Below, in pieces: positions 16,519 to 24,689 of a stretch of 64,000 nt of DNA; positions within the stretch are counted from its first letter, which is position 1, and each line of letters opens with the position of its first letter. The DNA lies in the NCBI RefSeq assembly GCF_000389965.1, contig NC_021191.1, forward strand, positions 373,501 to 437,500. Reading direction: 5' to 3'. The notes beneath the pieces are model-generated. The model was not told the origin of the DNA. It did no database searches and saw only the letters and a list, made by a program, of their open reading frames with translations. Position numbers and translations under genes: made by a program. The stretch is from Actinoplanes sp. N902-109 (GTDB taxonomy: Bacteria > Actinomycetota > Actinomycetes > Mycobacteriales > Micromonosporaceae).

Positions 16519-19500
16519 CCGACCTCGCGCTGCCCGGCGTGCCGCAGGTCCTGATCGACGTCGGCTTCACCGGCCCGTCGCTCGGCGCCGGACTCGTCCT
16601 GGGCGACAGCGCCCGTGGCATCCTCGGCACCGGCACGCTCGCCGGTGACAGCAACGCCTGGGTCGACGTGTCGGCCTGGGTGCGGTCCTGGTCGTGCCGG
16701 CGCGGCGCCAGCACCGGCAACGACCCCCTGCCGCGCTACGAGGCCGGGACCGCCACGATCGAGCTGAACAACGCCGACCGCCGCTTCGACCCGCTCAACC
16801 TGGCCGGGCCGTACGTGGTGGCCGGCGAGTCCCAGGTAGCGCCCATGGTGCGCGTGCGCATCCGGGCGGTGTGGAACGGCATCACCTACCCGCTGTTCTT
16901 CGGCTACGCCGACCAGTGGCAGATCAACTACCAGGGCCAGTCCTGGTCCACCGTCGTGCTCACCGCCACCGACGCCACCAAGATCTTCGCGTCCTACGAC
17001 CGGAGCGCGCAGAGCGTGGCCGTGGGCGACGGCGAGCTGTCCGGTGCCCGCATCAACCGCATCCTCGACCTGGCCGCCTGGCCCGCTGAGGACCGGGCCG
17101 TCGCCGCCGGGGACACCGCAGTGCAGGCCACCACCCACGACGGCAACACCCTGTCGGAGCTGCAGCTGGTCCAGGACACCGAGATGGGCGACCTGTACCT
17201 CGACCCGCGCGGCAAGGTTGTGTTCCGCAGCCGGCACTCCATCCTCACCGAGCCACGCTCGTCCACCAGCCAGGCCACGTTCGGCGACAACGGCGACCCG
17301 GCAACCGAGCTGCCCTACGCCGACGTCACCGTCGACACCGACGACAACGGCATGGTCAACCTGGTGTCGATCACCCGGGCCGGAGCCGACACCGAGGTCA
17401 CCGCCCAGGACGCGGCGTCGCGGCAGCGCTACCTGACCAAGAGCTACGTGCGCACCGACCTGCTGCTGCGTACCCAGGCCGAGGCCCTGTCGTACGCCCA
17501 CCGGGTGCTGTACCAGGCGTCCAAGCCCAGCGTGCGGTTCGCCCGGCTCACCCTGATCAACCCGGCCGTCGGGCTGGAGAACCGGCTCTGGCCGGTCATG
17601 CTGATCCGCGAGCTCGCCGACCGCATCACCGTCATCCGCCGGCCGCCCGGCGGTGGCATGCTGCAGCGTGACGTCATCGTGCGGGGCATCGAGCACAGCT
17701 CCGACGGCGCCACCTGGACCACCGCCCTGACGCTGCAGGACGCCCGCAAGTACGATTACTTCATCGTCGGCGACCCGGTGTTCGGGGTGCTCGGCGCGAA
17801 CGCCATCGGGCCCGGTGCCGGTGATGCCGACCAGCCCGCCAACGCCGACCCCGCCTACAACGCCCTGGTGCTGGCCGACGCTCCCGAGGCGTACTGGACC
17901 CTCGACGGCACCACCGGCGGTCTGGTCGACCAGACCGGCCACGGCCACGACGCCACCAACCACGGCGCCGTCCCGGGCGACTTCATCACCGGCGGCGCGT
18001 TCGCCTTCGACGGCGTGGGCGCCTACATCCAGGTGCCCAACTCCACCGCGTTCTCCCCGGTCACCAACGCGATCACCCTCGAAGCGTGGATGGCACCGGA
18101 CAACCTCACCCCGCCGACACTGCAGGGCGGCGGTGACTACGCACACTGGATGGGCAAGGACGCCGCCGACGGCGTGAACTCGGAGTACATCGCCCGGATG
18201 TACCGGGAGCACCCGATCATCGCGGTCAACCCGCCGCGCAACAACCGCATCTCCGGCTACAGCTTCAACCTGGCGGCAACCCCCGACAATCCACGGCACC
18301 TGGGCGCCGGCTCGTACTTCCAGGACGTGCTCACCGTCGGGCAGTTCCTGCACTACGCGCTGGTCATCAACCCGATCACCGGTCTGGTGAAGGTCTACCG
18401 CGACGGGCAGCTGCGCGACTCCGATCCGCTGTCGGGCTACAACATCGTCCCGCAGCACGGCGCCGCGCCGCTGCGCTTCGGCACCGCCTCGCTGGAGTCA
18501 TTCCTGCAAGGACGCATCGCCCGCGCCGCGATCTACACCTACGAGCTGAGCCGGGCCCAGATCGCCGCGCACTACCGGCAGGTCGTGCCGGCGCCGCCCG
18601 GGACCGCGCAGTTCGTGCGCCACACCGGCGACGCCGCGGCCCGCGGTTCCGGCACCCGGCTGCGCATCACCATCGGGACCAACGGGGTGCCCGCCGGGTC
18701 CACGCTGCTTGCCGACGCCGGGCACAGCTTCACCGCGGCCGGGCCCACCATGTTCGACTCGCGGGGCAACGCCTGGGAGCGGGTCCGCTCCGGCGCGGAC
18801 GCCGGCAGCACCATCCGCGCCTCGCAGTTCCGCTGCTCGGTGCAGGTCGCGCTGCAGGCCGGGGACCAGATCGAGCTGCGCACCCCGGCCGCCACCGTGG
18901 CCCGCACGCTGACCGTGGACGAGTACTCCGGGCTGACCTTCGAGCCTGCGCACGCCCAGAACTCCGGCTCCGCGACGTCGGCGACGCCGGGGGCGTCGCT
19001 GATCCTGACCACCACCCAGGCCGACACCCTGGTCCGCGGTGGCCTGACCATCGGCGGGCCGGGCACCGACACGTACACCGCCGACAGCCTGCACGACCTG
19101 ACCGACCGCACCCGGATCGGCACCGCCACCGGCGACGGCAACGACGTCACCGTGGCCTCGGCCTCCGGTAACGCAACCACCTCCGGCCAGCAGCGATGGC
19201 AGCCCACGATCAGCCCGTCACGGCCCTGGGTGGAGATCGCCGTGGCCTACGCCACCGGCACGCCCACCTGGACCCCGCCGCCGCAGGGCACCGCCGTCAA
19301 GGTCGCCGACCTGGCCGCCGTGCAGTCCACCGCCACCGCAGCCACGTTCGCCATCAACCTGCCGGGAGACGAGGGGGTGCCGGTCGGGCACACCCTGATC
19401 GCAACAATCAACGCGGCCTACACCGCTGCCGCCCCGTCGATCACCGACACCGCCGGCAACACCTGGACGGTGGACCGCACCGCCGCAATCACCGGCAACG

Positions 19501-19940
19501 TGGGGCGCACCGCGATCCTGTCCTGCCAGATCACGCAGCCGCTGCTGCCCGGCGACACCATCAGCTTCACCTGGCCGGCGGCGATCAGCCGCAAGGCCGT
19601 CGTACTGCAGCAGTTCTCCGGGCTGCTGGCCCCCATCACCGTCGACGCGCAGACCGGCGCCACCGCGGCAACCGGCAGCCCCAGCCAGACGCTGATCACC
19701 GCCACGGACAACACCCTGGCCATCGCCGCGATCGGTATCGCCGGGCCGTCCACAGCGGCCTACGACGGCGACATCTCCTGGGTGCCGGACCCGGCGGCCG
19801 GGACCTCCACCGGCAGCAGCGACCAGACCCTGTTCACCAGCCACAAACAGATCGCCACCGCCGGTGGCACCACCTTCGCGCCCGCGCTGGACGGCAGCTA
19901 CGCCTTCGCCAGCCTGCTGGTCGCCTACCGGGCCGCCTAG
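16515..19940 (+). CDS. Minor tail protein with LamG-like domain and duplicated C-terminal modules
   Basis: The 1141-residue protein starts with GTG overlapping the tape measure stop, the place of the distal tail (Dit-like or baseplate) protein. Residues 1-440 are the conserved actinophage minor tail region (WVDVSAWVRSWSCRRGAS and onward). Residues about 450-690 form a LamG/concanavalin domain (APEAYWTLDGTTG...GHGHDATNHG...FAFDGVGAYIQVPNS...ITLEAWM), which probably binds host surface sugars. Residues about 695-905 and 925-1140 are two related beta domains, each with VPxGxTLxA, a D-T/S-x-G-N-x-W motif, a QVA/Q-LxPGDxI segment and a final VAYA/VAYRA strand. They look like an internal duplication. 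Confidence 0.85.
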   Translation: MTDLALPGVPQVLIDVGFTGPSLGAGLVLGDSARGILGTGTLAGDSNAWVDVSAWVRSWSCRRGASTGNDPLPRYEAGTATIELNNADRRFDPLNLAGPYVVAGESQVAPMVRVRIRAVWNGITYPLFFGYADQWQINYQGQSWSTVVLTATDATKIFASYDRSAQSVAVGDGELSGARINRILDLAAWPAEDRAVAAGDTAVQATTHDGNTLSELQLVQDTEMGDLYLDPRGKVVFRSRHSILTEPRSSTSQATFGDNGDPATELPYADVTVDTDDNGMVNLVSITRAGADTEVTAQDAASRQRYLTKSYVRTDLLLRTQAEALSYAHRVLYQASKPSVRFARLTLINPAVGLENRLWPVMLIRELADRITVIRRPPGGGMLQRDVIVRGIEHSSDGATWTTALTLQDARKYDYFIVGDPVFGVLGANAIGPGAGDADQPANADPAYNALVLADAPEAYWTLDGTTGGLVDQTGHGHDATNHGAVPGDFITGGAFAFDGVGAYIQVPNSTAFSPVTNAITLEAWMAPDNLTPPTLQGGGDYAHWMGKDAADGVNSEYIARMYREHPIIAVNPPRNNRISGYSFNLAATPDNPRHLGAGSYFQDVLTVGQFLHYALVINPITGLVKVYRDGQLRDSDPLSGYNIVPQHGAAPLRFGTASLESFLQGRIARAAIYTYELSRAQIAAHYRQVVPAPPGTAQFVRHTGDAAARGSGTRLRITIGTNGVPAGSTLLADAGHSFTAAGPTMFDSRGNAWERVRSGADAGSTIRASQFRCSVQVALQAGDQIELRTPAATVARTLTVDEYSGLTFEPAHAQNSGSATSATPGASLILTTTQADTLVRGGLTIGGPGTDTYTADSLHDLTDRTRIGTATGDGNDVTVASASGNATTSGQQRWQPTISPSRPWVEIAVAYATGTPTWTPPPQGTAVKVADLAAVQSTATAATFAINLPGDEGVPVGHTLIATINAAYTAAAPSITDTAGNTWTVDRTAAITGNVGRTAILSCQITQPLLPGDTISFTWPAAISRKAVVLQQFSGLLAPITVDAQTGATAATGSPSQTLITATDNTLAIAAIGIAGPSTAAYDGDISWVPDPAAGTSTGSSDQTLFTSHKQIATAGGTTFAPALDGSYAFASLLVAYRAA

Positions 19941-19951
19941 GAAGGACTCCG

Positions 19952-20554
19952 ATGCCCTACAAGACCTTCACCAACGGTGAGATCTTCGACGAGGACGACG
20001 CCAACACCTACCTGATGAAGCAGGCGAACATCACCTGCACCTCGGGCAGCCGGCCGTCCGACCCGGTCGACGGCATGGAGATCTACGAGACCGACACCGC
20101 CACCAAACGGCGCTGGTTCTCCGGGCAGAACGCCTGGGTGATCTGGCCGCCGCAGGTCGTCGAGGCCGCGGAGACCACCGGCCAGTCGGTCACCTCGACC
20201 GGCTACTCCGTCGGCTCCCCACCGTGCGACATCACCTTCGCCGCGCCGCCGTCGGGCAAGGCGCTGATCATGGTGACCGGCAACATCGCCGGTTACAGCT
20301 CCCAGGGCGGCATCTACCTGAGCTTCCAGATCCGCCTCAACAACGCCTCCGGCACGATCTTCAACGACGCCTTCGACCTGAACGCCCTCTACAACCAGGG
20401 CGTGCAGAACCTGCGAGCGACCTACACCCGCTACATCGGCAACTTCACCCCGGGCCAGGTGTATTACATCCGGCTGATGCACCGCATCGCCGACGCCGGA
20501 CAGACCGGCTCGATCATCGACCGGCGGCTCACGGTCGTCCCCCTGGCCAACTGA
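19952..20554 (+). CDS. Tail fibre/tip protein
   Basis: A 200-residue protein starting at ATG 19952 with GGAAGGA upstream, 11 bases after the long minor tail gene. The N-terminus (YKTFTNGEIFDEDDANTYLMKQANI) is a recurrent tail-fibre head in Actinobacteria phages. The rest is beta-rich (SGSRPSDPVDGMEIYETDTATKRRWF, later GKALIMVTGNIAGYSSQGG) and ends RRLTVVPL. The frame is open upstream inside the previous gene but that is a shadow. It probably forms a small trimeric tip or fibre. Confidence 0.78.
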   Translation: MPYKTFTNGEIFDEDDANTYLMKQANITCTSGSRPSDPVDGMEIYETDTATKRRWFSGQNAWVIWPPQVVEAAETTGQSVTSTGYSVGSPPCDITFAAPPSGKALIMVTGNIAGYSSQGGIYLSFQIRLNNASGTIFNDAFDLNALYNQGVQNLRATYTRYIGNFTPGQVYYIRLMHRIADAGQTGSIIDRRLTVVPLAN

Positions 20555-20608
20555 AGGCCGTACCATGATCTGAAGCCCTGGGACGCGCAAGCGGTACGTC
20601 GGCCTTTC
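20554..20608 (+). terminator. Candidate terminator after the tail genes
   Basis: AAGGCCG and TACC on the left pair with GGTA and CGGCCTT on the right, with a 3-base bulge and a long loop, followed by TCT. It separates the tail genes from the lysis genes and could end or slow tail transcription. Confidence 0.4.
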
Positions 20609-20720
20609 TAGGCGGGCAGACGTGCGAGGGGTCCGGACGGACGACGCCGTATTCGCGACTACGGCCGACATGCCACCGGCCCTGAACTCAGGGCTTCTCC
20701 ATTCCCCCGTGGAGGAACCA

Positions 20721-21662
20721 ATGGCGCAATCTCCCGAGTACGCCGACCTGCGGTGGATGCCGCCGAAGTCCTGGACCGAGGCGGCCCGCACCGGCGTGCA
20801 GCTGGTGGTCATCCACACCACCGAAGGCGCCGCCCGGCCCGGCGCGGCCACCGACGGCGCCGCGTACGACCAGCGGCGCACCGACGGCACCAGCACGCAC
20901 TTCTTCCACGACAGCGACGCGACCGTGCAGTGCGTGCGCACCAAGGACCAGGCGCACACCGCCCGCACCCAAGGCAACCGCCGCGGCGTGCACCACGAGC
21001 TGTGCACCCGCGCCGGCAGCGCGAACTGGAGCGACGCCTACCACCAGGCGATGCTCGCCCGTGTCGCCCGGCAGGCCGCGCGGGACGCCAAGAAGTGGGG
21101 CATCCCGGTCCGGCACCTGACCGTCGACCAGGTCGCCGCCGGCGAGAAGGGCTTCTGCGGGCACGTCGACATCACTCGCGCGTTCCCCGCCGACCGGGGC
21201 ACGCACACCGACCCGGGCACCGACTTCCCGTGGTCGCAGTTCCTGGACATGGTCCGGGCCGAGATGGAGGACGACATGACGACCAAGGCCGAGTTCGTGA
21301 GCTGGCTCAAGGACCCCGAGGTGCGCACCGCGCTGTGCTCGGCGCTGGTCAACACCGACAACGTGATCCCCGCGCCGGGGGCGCCGAAGCCGGGCAAGAA
21401 CCCCGACGGCACGCCGGTCAACACGCACTGGGGCGCCGGATCGTACTTTCGCCTGACCTACGAGAAGGCCGAGGCCGCCCGGCAGTTCGCCCTGGCCGCC
21501 AACAGCGCGATCGCGAAACTGGCCGGCAAGGACCCCGTCGACGAGAAGGCCGTCGCCGCAGCCGTCCTCGAGGGCCTGGACCCGACGCTGATCGCCGCGG
21601 CGATCCCGGCCGAGCTGGCGCAGCAGGTCGCCAACGAGCTCGCCACCCGGCTCGCGTCCTAG
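20721..21662 (+). CDS. Endolysin: N-acetylmuramoyl-L-alanine amidase (Amidase_2)
   Basis: The 313-residue enzyme cuts the amide bond between N-acetylmuramic acid and the peptide stem for lysis. The Amidase_2/PGRP domain spans residues 1-175: QLVVIHTTEG holds zinc ligand His32, CGHVDITRAFP holds His148, and THTDPGTDFPW holds Asp164. Residues 190-313 are a helical C-terminal region ending in VANELATRLAS, probably for wall binding or oligomerisation. ATG 20721 with GTGGAGGAA is chosen over an in-frame start 33 codons upstream with no site. No signal peptide is seen, so a holin is needed. Confidence 0.92.
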   Translation: MAQSPEYADLRWMPPKSWTEAARTGVQLVVIHTTEGAARPGAATDGAAYDQRRTDGTSTHFFHDSDATVQCVRTKDQAHTARTQGNRRGVHHELCTRAGSANWSDAYHQAMLARVARQAARDAKKWGIPVRHLTVDQVAAGEKGFCGHVDITRAFPADRGTHTDPGTDFPWSQFLDMVRAEMEDDMTTKAEFVSWLKDPEVRTALCSALVNTDNVIPAPGAPKPGKNPDGTPVNTHWGAGSYFRLTYEKAEAARQFALAANSAIAKLAGKDPVDEKAVAAAVLEGLDPTLIAAAIPAELAQQVANELATRLAS

Positions 21663-21675
21663 CTGCTCTACCCGC

Positions 21676-21912
21676 ATGGAGGTCCCGGTGCCGCAGTGGC
21701 TCCGCAATCTGGTCATGATCGTCGGCCTGGGGACCTGGCTCGCCGTCGTGGTGGTCACCCTGCTGCAGGGCAAGCTGCCCGACGCGATCCTGCTCGGCGT
21801 GCCCGCCGGGCTGGTGCTCGCCCTGTCGCCACCGAAGATCGGCGGCGGCGGGGGCGGGGCCAGTCCCCCGGCGGATACCCCTGCCACCCCGCCGAACGGG
21901 GCAACATCGTGA
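21676..21912 (+). CDS. Small membrane protein, holin candidate
   Basis: A 78-residue protein 13 bases after the endolysin stop. It has two closely spaced hydrophobic segments (LVMIVGLGTWLAVVVVTLL and AILLGVPAGLVLAL), then a Gly/Pro-rich flexible tail. Size, position and topology fit a class II-like holin that makes pores for the endolysin. No family is recognised. The stop overlaps the GTG of the next small gene. Confidence 0.6.
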   Translation: MEVPVPQWLRNLVMIVGLGTWLAVVVVTLLQGKLPDAILLGVPAGLVLALSPPKIGGGGGGASPPADTPATPPNGATS

Positions 21913-22028
21913 ATATGGATCTCGCCTACGGACTGTCGGTCGCCGCGTCGCTCGCCCTATGGGGGACGGCCGGCGCCGTCGTCCGGCACATGCTCAAGCC
22001 ACCCCGACCGCGGAGGAACCGCCGGTGA
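21909..22028 (+). CDS. Very small one-TM membrane protein
   Basis: GTG at 21909 overlaps the previous stop; ATG at 21915 is an alternative. The product is about 39 residues: one transmembrane helix (YGLSVAASLALWGTAGAVV) and a basic Pro/Arg tail. Its stop overlaps the GTG of the next gene (GTGA). Translational overlap on both sides is the main evidence. It may be a holin partner or antiholin. Confidence 0.5.
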   Translation: MNMDLAYGLSVAASLALWGTAGAVVRHMLKPPRPRRNRR

Positions 22029-22366
22029 CCACCATCAAGCGCACGCTCGACTCCGGCTGGGCCACCCGCGCCGTGCAGCTCATCGCCATCGTGGCGCTGG
22101 TGCTCTCGCTGTGGCTGGCCGCCGCGCAGCGCTCGCAGGTGGCCTGCCAGGCCCGTTACAACGAGGCGTCCAACACCTCGCAGCGGGCCCGGGCGGAGGC
22201 CGCGCAGAAGGACCGCGACGCTCAGGACCATCTGTTCCAGGCGATCGCCGACAACCCGCGCTCGGCGATCGTCAGCTTGCGCGCCTACGTCCAGGCCCGC
22301 GCCGCTGCCGACGCCCAGCGCACCGCCAACCCCGTCCCACCGCCGCCGTCCGAGACGTGCGGCTGA
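22025..22366 (+). CDS. Membrane-anchored helical protein of the lysis cassette
   Basis: A 113-residue protein from a GTG that overlaps the previous stop. One N-terminal membrane helix (AVQLIAIVALVLSLWLAAA) is followed by a long charged helix (NEASNTSQRARAEAAQKDRDAQDHL) and a Pro-rich end with a final Cys. This topology, single membrane anchor plus coiled coil, resembles lysis accessory proteins, but no family is recognised. Confidence 0.6.
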   Translation: MTTIKRTLDSGWATRAVQLIAIVALVLSLWLAAAQRSQVACQARYNEASNTSQRARAEAAQKDRDAQDHLFQAIADNPRSAIVSLRAYVQARAAADAQRTANPVPPPPSETCG

Positions 22367-22381
22367 TCAACGGAGACCACC

Positions 22382-22657
22382 ATGCGTCCCATCCTCGGCC
22401 GCGAGCCGTCCCTGATCATCGGCGCCATCGGCAGCCTGCTCACCGTGCTGGCCGCACTCGGCCTGCCCTGGCTCGACGCCGGTGCCGCGGCGGCCATCAC
22501 CGCGCTGGTCTCGGCAGGCATCATCGCCGCGACCACCCGGCCGGTCGCGCCGGTGCTGCGGGCGGCCCGGCTGACCGAGTGGCGGCCGAACCGCGTTGAC
22601 CCACCGCAGGACCAATGGCCGCAGCCTGGCCTGCGGCGCAGGGATACCACCACGTAA
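22382..22657 (+). CDS. Holin-like two-TM protein
   Basis: A 91-residue protein with two membrane segments (SLIIGAIGSLLTVLAALGL and AAAAITALVSAGIIAATT) and a basic, Pro-rich tail. It lies in the lysis cassette right after a membrane coiled-coil gene. Together with the gene at 21676 it is one of two holin candidates; this one matches better the two-helix pattern of actinophage holins with a charged cytoplasmic tail. Confidence 0.65.
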   Translation: MRPILGREPSLIIGAIGSLLTVLAALGLPWLDAGAAAAITALVSAGIIAATTRPVAPVLRAARLTEWRPNRVDPPQDQWPQPGLRRRDTTT

Positions 22658-22677
22658 CCATGATCGAGAGGAACACC

Positions 22678-22950
22678 ATGGACTTCGGCATGGCGCTCGC
22701 CGCCGTCAAGACCGGATGCAAGATCACCCGAGCCGGGTGGAACGGCAAGGACATGTTCGTCGTGCACCAGAAGGGCTACCCGGACGGCATCCCGATCAAC
22801 GCCAACACCGCCGAGGCGACCGGCATCCCGCAAGGCACGGTGTGCGCCTTCCGGCCCTACCTGATGATGAAGACGGTCGACGGCGAGTTCGTGCCCTGGG
22901 TCGCGTCGCAGACCGACCTGCTCGCCGAGGACTGGGCGCTGGTGGATTAG
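22678..22950 (+). CDS. DUF2829 protein, Tad2-like Thoeris anti-defence candidate
   Basis: A 90-residue protein that closely follows the DUF2829 pattern: DFGMALAAVKTGCKITRAGWNGKDMFV at the N-terminus, a middle GIPQGTVCAFRPYLMMKTVDGEFVPW, and ASQTDLLAEDWALVD at the end. DUF2829 is the domain of Tad2, a phage protein that sequesters the cyclic ADP-ribose signal of Thoeris defence. That role is known for characterised homologues and is inferred here. ATG 22678 with GAGAGG is preferred to ATG 22660. It sits at the end of the late operon beside the lysis genes, like a moron. Confidence 0.82.
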   Translation: MDFGMALAAVKTGCKITRAGWNGKDMFVVHQKGYPDGIPINANTAEATGIPQGTVCAFRPYLMMKTVDGEFVPWVASQTDLLAEDWALVD

Positions 22951-22952
22951 AC

Positions 22953-22968
22953 ACCGTAGCTGTCAGGC
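22953..22968 (-). repeat. CGTAGCTGTCAG repeat, copy 1
   Basis: This copy reads CGTAGCTGTCAGGC and contains the stop codon of the - strand gene at 22963. Copies 2 (23335-23350) and 3 (23545-23560) are nearly identical. Confidence 0.5.
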
Positions 22969-23307
22969 AATGAGATAGCCGAGCCCAGCACCGTGCAAGA
23001 TCTCTTCTGGCGTCGGGACGCACGGCTGGTCGGCACCCGGCCCGCAATAAATCGACCGGACCGGGAACCGGACCTGTGGCCGTAGCGCGCCGAACGAGTC
23101 GACGTCGACCTCAACTACGGCCGGCGCTATGCCGGGCCCGTAGTCCATGTAGTTCAGCGGGGGGTCGTAGCGGTGCCGGCGAAACTCGACCTCTTGCCAC
23201 AGGTGCCCATTGCGGCAAATGTAGCTGCGGTTCGCCTCGCCGAGGCTAGTTACCTCGGCATTGTCGGTCGTCTCGCAGCGCGGACACCAGGTCGCCATGC
23301 CCTCCAT
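22963..23307 (-). CDS. Small zinc-ribbon-like cargo protein, unknown
   Basis: On the - strand, opposite to the surrounding late genes. From ATG at 23307 (GGTGAG upstream) it encodes 114 residues. It opens with a Cys pair (WCPRCETTD) and then YICRNGHLW, together a possible zinc ribbon (C-x2-C...C-x3-H). Two more Cys follow in IYCGPGADQPCVP. No family is recognised. An independent gene of opposite direction in a late operon is the mark of a moron, a gene carried for the benefit of the lysogen. Confidence 0.6.
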   Translation of the reverse strand: MEGMATWCPRCETTDNAEVTSLGEANRSYICRNGHLWQEVEFRRHRYDPPLNYMDYGPGIAPAVVEVDVDSFGALRPQVRFPVRSIYCGPGADQPCVPTPEEILHGAGLGYLIA

Positions 23308-23334
23308 TGTCTCACCGGGCACGAGTAGATTCGG

Positions 23335-23350
23335 CAGCGTAGCCGTCAGG
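23335..23350 (-). repeat. CGTAGCCGTCAG repeat, copy 2
   Basis: One base differs from copy 1. It also contains the stop codon of the gene on its right (23346-23537). Confidence 0.5.
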
Positions 23351-23537
23351 CGTACAGCGCCCGTTCCATCGAGTCGGCCAACTCGCGGATGCGGCCGGGC
23401 GATGCTTCCTGATCGGCGACGGCCCGGAGAACCGCAATCGCCACCTCGTGCGGGTAATCGTGGCAAGGGTCGTATACGGACAGCGCTTCTCTTGTCGCTG
23501 CCAGAACAGCTTCCTCTGCTTCTCCGAGCTCCTGCAT
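23346..23537 (-). CDS. Small helical protein, unknown
   Basis: From ATG at 23537 it encodes 63 residues, acidic and mostly helical (MQELGEAEEAVLAATREAL, then DYPHEVAIAVLRAVADQ and ELADSMERALYA). The frame is open further upstream across the promoter of the neighbouring + strand gene, but that extension has no plausible composition. No family is recognised. It forms with the zinc-ribbon gene a two-gene - strand island. Confidence 0.5.
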   Translation of the reverse strand: MQELGEAEEAVLAATREALSVYDPCHDYPHEVAIAVLRAVADQEASPGRIRELADSMERALYA

Positions 23538-23544
23538 CCCAGCA

Positions 23545-23560
23545 GCGTAGCTGTCAGCCG
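23545..23560 (-). repeat. CGTAGCTGTCAG repeat, copy 3
   Basis: Same motif as copies 1 and 2, just upstream of the 63-residue gene, so that the motif brackets each small gene. It might mark modular insertion of short cassettes. Confidence 0.45.
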
Positions 23561-23682
23561 ACCGAAGCGACCGGGCCCAAGGGGCGGTTCCGAACTCCCA
23601 GTGGGCTGTTGCCATACCACTGTGTCCCACCTGGGGCGAACGGATTCGAGACAGTAGCTCCCCCACCACGAACGGAGACGCC

Positions 23683-24609
23683 ATGGCCGCACGGATCCTC
23701 GGCGTGCACGAGACCGCCGCGCCGGCCGACACCGCGGCCACCTACCCGGCGCCGGGCGTCGCCCACTGGGGCAGCGAGTTCGTGGCCCGCAAGGGCGGCG
23801 GCACCCTGCCTGCCTCGACCACCGCGGACCAGCTGGTCCGCGCGGTGCTCGCCGCGGCTGGGCCGTACCTGGCGGCCGGCGGGGGCTGCGTGGTGCGCAT
23901 CAAGCTGCCCATGGACGCGGTGCGCTCCGGCGCGTGGGACTCCCGGCTCACCGCGCTGGGCGCCCGCCTGGTCGGCCTGGCCGTCATCGTGATCCCGTAC
24001 CACGAGCCCGAGGACAACTTGAAGCCCGTGGTGTTCGTCCCGGCGTTCGGCCGGGCCCGGTCGGTGCTGCGCGCCGCGGCGCCCGCCCTCGAGGTGGCCT
24101 ACGCCGGCATGGCGTACCAGTGGCGGCCCGGCTCGAAGACCACCGCCGACCCTGCCGCGTGGGCCCGCGACCTCGACGCCGATCTGTACCTGCTCGACGT
24201 CTACTCCGGCAACAGCTTCGCGTCGACCGCGATCCTGCCGGAGCACCCGGGCTTCGTGCGCTGGTACGCCGAGATGATCGCCGCGCACCCCGGCCGGCGG
24301 TGGGGCATCGCCGAGCGCGGCATCCTCGCCGGGCCCGGCCGGGCCGCCACCATCCGCCGCGAGGCGCAGTGGCTGGCCACCGATCCGATCGGGCAGGCCT
24401 GCCAGCTGTACCTGTGGTGGAACACCGGCGGCACCGAGGGCCAGGCGGGCTGGCTGCTCGACGCCGACGGCCGCGCCGCCCTGGCCGAGCTGCTCGACCG
24501 CCTGGCCGTGCCGGCCGGGTTCGAGCGGTCTGCCCTCGACGGCGTGCTCGTCTGCCAGGCCCGGGGCTGCCTGGTGTCGGCGCCGCTGGCCGATCGGCAC
24601 GTCCACTAG
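23683..24609 (+). CDS. Possible TIM-barrel glycoside hydrolase-like phage protein
   Basis: A 308-residue protein, ATG behind GGAGACGCC. Several segments resemble beta-alpha barrel glycosidases: LVGLAVIVIPYHEPEDN (a strand ending in His-Glu), PVVFVPAFG, YAGMAYQWRPGSKTTAD, ADLYLLDVYSGN and RWGIAERGILAG. The HEPE and IAERG segments could hold the catalytic acids, spaced by about 105 residues as in clan GH-A enzymes. It lacks a signal peptide. It is the last + strand gene of the late region and ends before a strong terminator. A tail-borne or lytic glycan hydrolase is possible, but the family is not certain. Confidence 0.6.
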   Translation: MAARILGVHETAAPADTAATYPAPGVAHWGSEFVARKGGGTLPASTTADQLVRAVLAAAGPYLAAGGGCVVRIKLPMDAVRSGAWDSRLTALGARLVGLAVIVIPYHEPEDNLKPVVFVPAFGRARSVLRAAAPALEVAYAGMAYQWRPGSKTTADPAAWARDLDADLYLLDVYSGNSFASTAILPEHPGFVRWYAEMIAAHPGRRWGIAERGILAGPGRAATIRREAQWLATDPIGQACQLYLWWNTGGTEGQAGWLLDADGRAALAELLDRLAVPAGFERSALDGVLVCQARGCLVSAPLADRHVH

Positions 24610-24631
24610 ACTCCTGCGCGGGGAACACGAC

Positions 24632-24675
24632 AGCGCCCGCCACCCTTGAGGCTCAGGCCTCGGGTGGCGGGCGCT
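24632..24675. terminator. Strong bidirectional terminator
   Basis: AGCGCCCGCCACCC and its exact complement form a perfect 14-base stem around a 16-base loop, between the convergent genes ending at 24609 (+) and 24690 (-). It separates the late phage operon from the left-reading module. Confidence 0.85.
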
Positions 24676-24689
24676 TCGTCATGTCCGGG

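Noticed and set aside
16401..18458. Open - strand frame of 685 codons
   Set aside because: Antisense shadow of the LamG tail protein.
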